DNA of 64,000 nt from Pegoplata infirma (Eukaryota; Arthropoda; Insecta; Diptera; Anthomyiidae): NCBI GenBank assembly GCA_963921195.1, contig OY992537.1:149227841-149291840 (forward strand), given 5' to 3'. Position 1 is the first letter of the stretch. Each line of letters begins with the position of its first letter. The notes under the pieces are model-generated. The model made no database searches. It saw nothing but the letters and a program-made list of their open reading frames with translations, and was not told where the DNA came from. A program made the translations under genes and the position numbers. Shown here one piece after another: positions 56,974-64,000 of the stretch.

Positions 56974-59441
56974 TGTAACGATTCCGCGTGGTCGGTGTAC
57001 TACCGTAGGGGAACAGAGCTACCTATTAGATACGGCTGTGCTCGTCGGTGGGGAGGGTTTGTTAAGTTCCCAAAACAATAGAAAAATAATTACACGGAAT
57101 ACGCTAACTTGGATTTTAAATTTTAGGTAGCAATAACGACAATACAGGTGATTCCTAAAGACCTAGAAGAGAAAAGGTACCCGCTGATGTTGATGGTGTA
57201 ACTATAGGTGGTATTCGCTACACCTTCCATCGCCCACCCTCCTTGCTGACAAAGTCGAATAATTTGCTGTCAGCCCAATAAAACCAAAAACTAAAACCAT
57301 TTCCCTATCTATCCCATACCTCCAACTTCACTTTTCGCGATAATAAAAAAAAATTAAGCTTTCACTTTCAACATTTTTATAAGTTTATTACAATTTAATT
57401 CAGAGGGGACAAAAAAATTAAATATAAATAAAATAGAAAACTAAGGCTAAGAAAAGTAGACAATATTCTAAAGTTTTCAATAAATCGGTCACCATTTGAT
57501 CAGATTTTAATTAAAAAAAAAATCAGAAAAGAAAAATTTAAATTATATAAAAAAAAAATTTAATTTATAACGAACAATTTATTTTTTTTATGAATGGCAA
57601 AGAAAAATAAGGAAAACGAAATCATTCAAAAAAATTCATGTAATGTGGTGACTTTGATAAAATAAAAAAAAAAATTGAATTAAAAATGTGTAGGCTGATT
57701 TTGGAAATCGTAACATGAATCCCGAAAAATATTAATTCGTTTATTATTGGGCAACCCTAGTTGCATATACTATTAAAAAAGATAGTCACTCATTCAAATA
57801 AAACAGAAACTTCAAAGAGAATATTTATTTTACAAATTCATGTTACGTTGTCCTTGTATCAACGAAAAAAAAAAAAACTTTAAATTGAGTGTAAGAGAGT
57901 TTTTGGAAAATATGGCGAAATAAATAAAACAAATATACAACTTACATTTTTAAAATCCAACGATGTCAACAGGCGCCGGTGACTGCAGGATTGCTGCGTA
58001 GCTCACTTTTCAACCATATAAACCAAATAGGGGTGAAGTAAATGTGTGGAGTGCGTGTGTGGATTCTGTTACTACCGAGAGACGTTAGTTCCTTTCATAA
58101 CAGAATCAACACAACAGTGTCTGTATGTATGATGTGATTATGTAGGTATGTTTAAGTGTGCATGAGTTTCTAAGAAAAGAGAATTCTTAGAATTCTCCTG
58201 TTTCTAAGAAGTTAGAGTATGCGTGCGTGTGTGTGTGGTATGGGGTTAAAGGAAATCTGTACGGAGTGATATGAGTGTGTTTATTTTTGAATGTTACAAA
58301 AAAAAATGAAATGGGGTGACCGTATGCAATTAAAAAAACTTATAGACTTTAAATTAAATCAAACCAAAATTAGTTTAAGATAAATCACTATGTAAAGATT
58401 ACTTTAACAACAGATAAGAACTATGAAATCACGATTTACGAAAATTAATTTAAATTTACATTAAACAAAATAAAACCGATTAATTAATAAAAGTATAGTC
58501 CAAAGTCTTTAAAAAATTCACGAATACACTATATAAAAAAAAAAATCACAACGTATCCCTTTTTGTAGGGTAATTAAAATCCGGTAATTTACATCGGCAA
58601 TACGACACAACAATAAAAATTTAAAATGCGATTTTCGCCACTACGATAATACGCGCACACAAATTACTTTGCTGGTCACCTTACGAAGAGATGGTATTCA
58701 GGGTGGGTTTTCCCGTTGTCCTTTATCACCACAACGACTAAACTTTTACACAATTTACCACACAGAATCGATGTTTGAATAATTTAAAGATGACGGTTAA
58801 ACTTAAAGGTTGAAACTGGGCCTGTTTTGTTGTTGATAACTGTAGAAAACACGGCGACAACTAAAGGTAACCAAAATTCTGGCTTTTCCTCCAAAGAAAT
58901 TCTATTGGAAACCGGGATGTAGCTGGTTTCCAATCTTTACAAAATGCGATACCTATAACCAAGACACACAAAATAACAAAATTTCCCAAAGAAAATGTAA
59001 AAATCGTGCTCCTTACCAATTATGGGTATCCTTAATAAAACAAATTCACGAAAGTTGTATCCACTATCCAATAGGAGAACCACAGAAATTATTTTAATAT
59101 ATCCAATGGACGCAGGAAAATTAATAAAATTTTATTTCAGCAACAATAAAATATTTCGACCGTTTCCAACAAGAAAAATTTTCGTTTGAAAGAAAATTTT
59201 GAAAAAATTCTCTGACAACCAAAAATACAAAAAAAACAAATCTAACTAGATTTCAACACAAAATTGAAATTTATAGTTGAGTGGAATTTTGTTTTTACAC
59301 CCCTACAAAAATGTTAGTAAAAAATCCGGGTAAAAAAATTTAAGGACCACAAAACTAACGTAGGACAGATTGTAACAGTTATAGCTCACGATTTTCCTAG
59401 CGCAAAATTATCATGCCTGTGCCAAACTAGTCGCCATCACA
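56974..59441 (-). repeat. gypsy 5' LTR (sense direction), 2,468 bp
   Basis: Direct repeat of 48822-51289 with about eight differences seen by eye. Examples are 't' against 'g' at 48844/56996-57004 and 'gaagaggtgg' against 'gaagagatgg' near 50535/58687. It must contain the promoter. It carries the same 19-nt palindrome at 58179-58197. Confidence 0.96.
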
Positions 59442-62400
59442 TGATAAAGCTAATATACTTATGCATTCTAGTTTTTATAGAGTCAAAATCGGATCATTAT
59501 TTACCGAGTTATAGCAATTTAAAAATGAGGGTCTCCAAGAAACCTTAATTAATGGGTTTCTCATAAAAATAAAAAAAAAAACTTTGCATAAATGCATATA
59601 TCTCTGTAAGTACCAGCCCGATTGCCTCACATTTGGTTCCAGAGGAAAGATAAAGTCTCAATCTTTTATTTTTTTGTTATTTTGACAAAATCGGAGCAAT
59701 AGTTGCAGAGATACAGCCGTTGAAAGTAAAAGGTCTCCAGACTACGAAAAATTACAAGTTTATCATTTTGAAAAAATAAATTTTTTTAAAAATTTAAAAT
59801 CGAGCAATCTCTTTTATTCTATTTAAACTTTATTGAAAAAAATTTAAATTCGTGCAAAGGCATTTGAAATCGAAATAATGGTAACCTTGATATAGCCATT
59901 TCAAGTTATTACAAGTAACCCGAAAATATTTTTGATATGAATGCATAAATATCTGTTAATACTAGTCCGATAGTCTTAATTTTTTTCTGTCATGATAAAG
60001 CTAATATTCTTATGCCTTCTAGTTTTTATAGAGTCAAAATCGGATCATTATTTACCGAGTTATAGCAATTTAAAAATGAGGGTCTCCAAAAAACCTTAAA
60101 TAATGGGTTTCTCATAAAAATTAAAAATAAACTTTGCATAAATGCATATATCTCTGTAAGTACCAGCCCGATTGTCTCACATTTGGTTCCAGAGGAAAGA
60201 TAAAGTCTCAATCTTTTATTTTTTTGTTATTTTGACAAAATCGGAGCAATAGTTGCAGAGATACAGCCGTTGAAAGTAAAAGGTCTCCAGACTACGAAAA
60301 ATTACAAGTTTATCATTTTTGAAAAAATAAATTTTTTTAAAAATTTAAAATCGAGCAATCTCTTTTATTCTAATTAAACTTTATTGAAAAAGATTTAAAT
60401 TCGTTCAAAGGCATTTGAAATTGATATAATGGTTACCTTGATATAGCCATTTCAAGTTATTACAAGTAACCCGAAAATATTTTTGATATGAATGCATAAA
60501 TATCTGTTAATACTAGTCTGATAGTCTTAAATTTTTTCTGTCATGATAAAGCTAATATACTTATGCATTCTAGTTTTTATAGAGTCAAAATCGCATCATT
60601 ATTTACCGAGTTATAGCAATTTAAAAATGAGGGTCTCCAAAAAACCTTAAATAATGGGTTTCTCATAAAATTGAAAAAAAAACTTTGCATAAATGCATAT
60701 ATCTCTGTAAGTACCAGCCCGATTGTCTCACATTTGGTTCCAGAGGAAAGATAAAGTCTCAATCTTTTATTTTTTTGTTATTTTGACAAAATCGGAGCAA
60801 TAGTTGCAGAGATACAGCCGTTGAAAGTAAAAGGTCTCTAGACTACAAAAAATTACAAGTTTATCATTTTTGAAAAAATAAATTTTTTTAAAAATTTTAA
60901 ATCGAGCAATCTCTTTTATTCTAATTAAACTTTATTGAAAAATATTTAAATTCGTGCAAAGGCATTTGAAATTGATATAATGGTTACCTTGATATAGCCA
61001 TTTCAAGTTATTACAAGTAACCCGAAAATATTTTTGATATGAATGCATAAATATCTGTTAATACTAGTCCGATAGTCTTAATTTTTTTCTGTCATGATAA
61101 AGCTAATATTCTTATGCCTTCTAGTTTTTATAGAGTCAAAATCGGATCATTATTTACCGAGTTATAGCAATTTAAAAATGAGGGTCTCCAAAAAACCTTA
61201 AATAATGGGTTTCTCATAAAAATTAAAAATAAACTTTGCATAAATGCATATATCTCTGTAAGTACCAGCCCGATTGTCTCACATTTGGTTCCAGAGGAAA
61301 GATAAAGTCTCAATCTTTTATTTTTTTGTTATTTTGACAAAATCGGAGCAATAGTTGCAGAGATACAGCCGTTGAAAGTAAAAGGTCTCCAGACTACGAA
61401 AAATTACAAGTTTATCATTTTTGAAAAAATAAATTTTTTTAAAAATTTAAAATCGAGCAATCTCTTTTATTCTAATTAAACTTTATTGAAAAAGATTTAA
61501 ATTCGTTCAAAGGCATTTGAAATTGATATAATGGTTACCTTGATATAGCCATTTCAAGTTATTACAAGTAACCCGAAAATATTTTTGATATGAATGCATA
61601 AATATCTGTTAATACTAGTCTGATAGTCTTAAATTTTTTCTGTCATGATAAAGCTAATATACTTATGCATTCTAGTTTTTATAGAGTCAAAATCGCATCA
61701 TTATTTACCGAGTTATAGCAATTTAAAAATGAGGGTCTCCAAAAAACCTTAAATAATGGGTTTCTCATAAAATTGAAAAAAAAACTTTGCATAAATGCAT
61801 ATATCTCTGTAAGTACCAGCCCGATTGTCTCACATTTGGTTCCAGAGGAAAGATAAAGTCTCAATCTTTTATTTTTTTGTTATTTTGACAAAATCGGAGC
61901 AATAGTTGCAGAGATACAGCCGTTGAAAGTAAAAGGTCTCTAGACTACAAAAAATTACAAGTTTATCATTTTTGAAAAAATAAATTTTTTTAAAAATTTT
62001 AAATCGAGCAATCTCTTTTATTCTAATTAAACTTTATTGAAAAATATTTAAATTCGTGCAAAGGCATTTGAAATTGATATAATGGTTACCTTGATATAGC
62101 CATTTCAAGTTATTACAAGTAACCCGAAAATATTTTTGATATGAATGCATAAATATCTGTTAATACTAGTCCGATAGTCTTAATTTTTTTCTGTCATGAT
62201 AAAGCTAATATACTTATGCATTCTAGTTTTTATAGAGTCAAAATCGGATCATTATTTACCGAGTTATAGCAATTTAAAAATGAGGGTCTCCAAGAAACCT
62301 TAAATAATGGGTTTCTCATAAAAATGAAAAAAAAAAACTTTGAATAAATGCATATATCTCTGTAAGTACCAGCCCGATTGCCTCACATTTGGTTCCAGAG

Positions 62401-64000
62401 AAAAGATAAAGTCTCAATATTTTATTTTTTTGTTATTTTGACAAAATCGGAGCAATAGTTGCAGAGATACAGCCGTTGAAAGTAAAAGGTCTCCAGACTA
62501 CGAAAAATTACAAGTTTATCATTTTTGAAAAAATAAATTTTTTTAAAAATTTAAAATCGAGCAATCTCTTTTATTCTAATTAAACTTTATTGAAAAAGAT
62601 TTAAATTCGTGCAAAGGCATTTGAAATCGATATAATGGTAACCTTGATATAGCCATTTCAAGTTATTACAAGTAACCCGAAAATATTTTTGATATGAATG
62701 CATAAATATCTGTTAATACTACTCCGATAGTCTTAATTTTTTTCTGTCATGATAAAGCTAATATACTTATGCATTCTAGTTTTTATAGAGTCAAAATCGG
62801 ATCATTATTTACCGAGTTATAGCAATTTAAAAATGAGGGTCTCCAAGAAACCTTAAATAATGGGTTTCTCATAAAAATAAAAAAAAAAACTTTGCATAAA
62901 TGCATATATCTCTGTAAGTACCAGCCCGATTGCCTCACATTTGGTTCCAGAGGAAAGATAAAGTCTCAATCTTTTATTTTTTTGTTATTTTGACAAAATC
63001 GGAGCAATAGTTGCAGAGATACAGCCGTTGAAAGTAAAAGGTCTCCAGACTACGAAAAATTACAAGTTTATCATTTTGAAAAAATAAATTTTTTTAAAAA
63101 TTTAAAATCGAGCAATCTCTTTTATTCTATTTAAACTTTATTGAAAAAAATTTAAATTCGTGCAAAGGCATTTGAAATCGAAATAATGGTAACCTTGATA
63201 TAGCCATTTCAAGTTATTACAAGTAACCCGAAAATATTTTTGATATGAATGCATAAATATCTGTTAATACTAGTCCGATAGTCTTAATTTTTTTCTGTCA
63301 TGATAAAGCTAATATTCTTATGCCTTCTAGTTTTTATAGAGTCAAAATCGGATCATTATTTACCGAGTTATAGCAATTTAAAATGAGGGTCTCCAAAAAA
63401 CCTTAAATAATGGGTTTCTCATAAAAATTAAAAATAAACTTTGCATAAATGCATATATCTCTGTAAGTACCAGCCCGATTGTCTCACATTTGGTTCCAGA
63501 GGAAAGATAAAGTCTCAATCTTTTATTTTTTTGTTATTTTGACAAAATCGGAGCAATAGTTGCAGAGATACAGCCGTTGAAAGTAAAAGGTCTCCAGACT
63601 ACGAAAAATTACAAGTTTATCATTTTTGAAAAAATAAATTTTTTTAAAAATTTAAAATCGAGCAATCTCTTTTATTCTAATTAAACTTTATTGAAAAAGA
63701 TTTAAATTCGTTCAAAGGCATTTGAAATTGATATAATGGTTACCTTGATATAGCCATTTCAAGTTATTACAAGTAACCCGAAAATATTTTTGATATGAAT
63801 GCATAAATATCTGTTAATACTAGTCTGATAGTCTTAAATTTTTTCTGTCATGATAAAGCTAATATACTTATGCATTCTAGTTTTTATAGAGTCAAAATCG
63901 CATCATTATTTACCGAGTTATAGCAATTTAAAAATGAGGGTCTCCAAAAAACCTTAAATAATGGGTTTCTCATAAAATTGAAAAAAAAACTTTGCATAAA
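59442..64000 (-). repeat. 551-bp satellite array, inverted orientation, third block with higher-order repeats
   Basis: About eight monomers continuing after the gypsy element (first four bases TGAT are the target duplication) to the window edge. Private variants define monomer types in the order C-A-B-A-B-D-C-A-B. Type A has 'aaaaattaaaaataaac' and 'cgttcaaagg'; type B has 'cgcatcatt' and 'aaaattgaaaaaaaaac'; type C has a one-base shorter 'tatcattttgaaaa'; type D has 'tttgaataaatg'. The A-B dimer repeats at 1,102 bp. No gene is present. Confidence 0.96.

Larger units (their letters stand above)
48822..59441 (-). mobile_element. Ty3/gypsy LTR retrotransposon with 2.47-kb LTRs, apparently intact, 10.6 kb
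   Basis: Minus-strand element with two LTRs of identical length (2,468 bp). It has a 4-bp target duplication TGAT (48818-48821 and 59442-59445) and TG...CA LTR ends. Order in sense: 5' LTR, 7-nt gap, tRNA-Lys-type primer site, leader of about 1 kb, gag, pol in the -1 frame, 125 bp, 3' LTR. No env is present. By eye the LTRs differ at about eight positions (roughly 0.3%), so the insertion is recent. Gag and pol carry no stops or frameshifts other than the programmed one. Large size, very long LTRs, a Lys primer and no env recall the Osvaldo/Ulysses group of flies (inference from architecture). Confidence 0.95.

Noticed and set aside
60026..60211. A 61-codon reading frame repeated in many satellite monomers (for example here, 25194-25379 and 3530-3715).
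   Set aside because: It starts at TTG, not ATG, is broken by T-run length changes in many copies, and follows the monomer, so openness reflects repeat homogenisation rather than a gene.
1..64000. Regular repeats suggesting a CRISPR-like array.
   Set aside because: The repeat is a 551-bp contiguous satellite with no spacers, in an insect-like genome.

Overview
The window looks like insect constitutive heterochromatin, most likely from a fly. This rests on the AT-rich satellite and on the retroelement types present: a BEL/Pao element and a long-LTR Ty3/gypsy element primed by tRNA-Lys. I see no host gene, tRNA, rRNA or CRISPR. All convincing coding sequence belongs to two LTR retrotransposons on the minus strand.

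Backbone: a tandem satellite with a monomer of about 551 bp (roughly 75 copies) fills everything that is not transposon. Bases 1 to about 18,924 carry it in one orientation (called +). From about 18,925 to the end every monomer is inverted, so there is a single orientation switch. Each monomer itself contains three diverged sub-units of about 170-200 bp. Shared private variants show higher-order repeats: a 6-monomer (about 3.3 kb) period in both arms, and an A-B dimer (about 1.1 kb) near the right end.

Four elements interrupt the array. (1) 6085-6871 is a 787-bp non-autonomous hAT-like element with TIR TAGAGATGAGC and an 8-bp target duplication. (2) 9163-18098 is an 8.9-kb BEL/Pao retrotransposon with 452-bp LTRs. 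Its gag-protease frame and RT-RNase H-integrase frame lie in the same frame and are separated by a single TAA. A third 3' ORF is a second copy of the Gag zinc-knuckle plus retropepsin region with the catalytic Asp replaced. (3) 35973-37939 is a 2-kb foldback element with CACTGTG ends, arms of about 0.7 kb and a 3-bp duplication. (4) 48822-59441 is a 10.6-kb Ty3/gypsy element with unusually long 2,468-bp LTRs, intact gag and pol, and a textbook -1 frameshift signal (GGGAAAC, 8-nt spacer, 10-bp stem).

Both LTR elements have nearly identical LTRs and so are recent. In the BEL element, a consensus splice donor in the leader and an acceptor 4 nt before the third ORF suggest that ORF is expressed from a spliced subgenomic RNA, as env is in retroviruses. 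Its sense strand is also strikingly enriched in ACCC (GGGT on the + strand). The most promising undescribed item is this third ORF and its possible role as a Gag-derived accessory or self-limiting factor.
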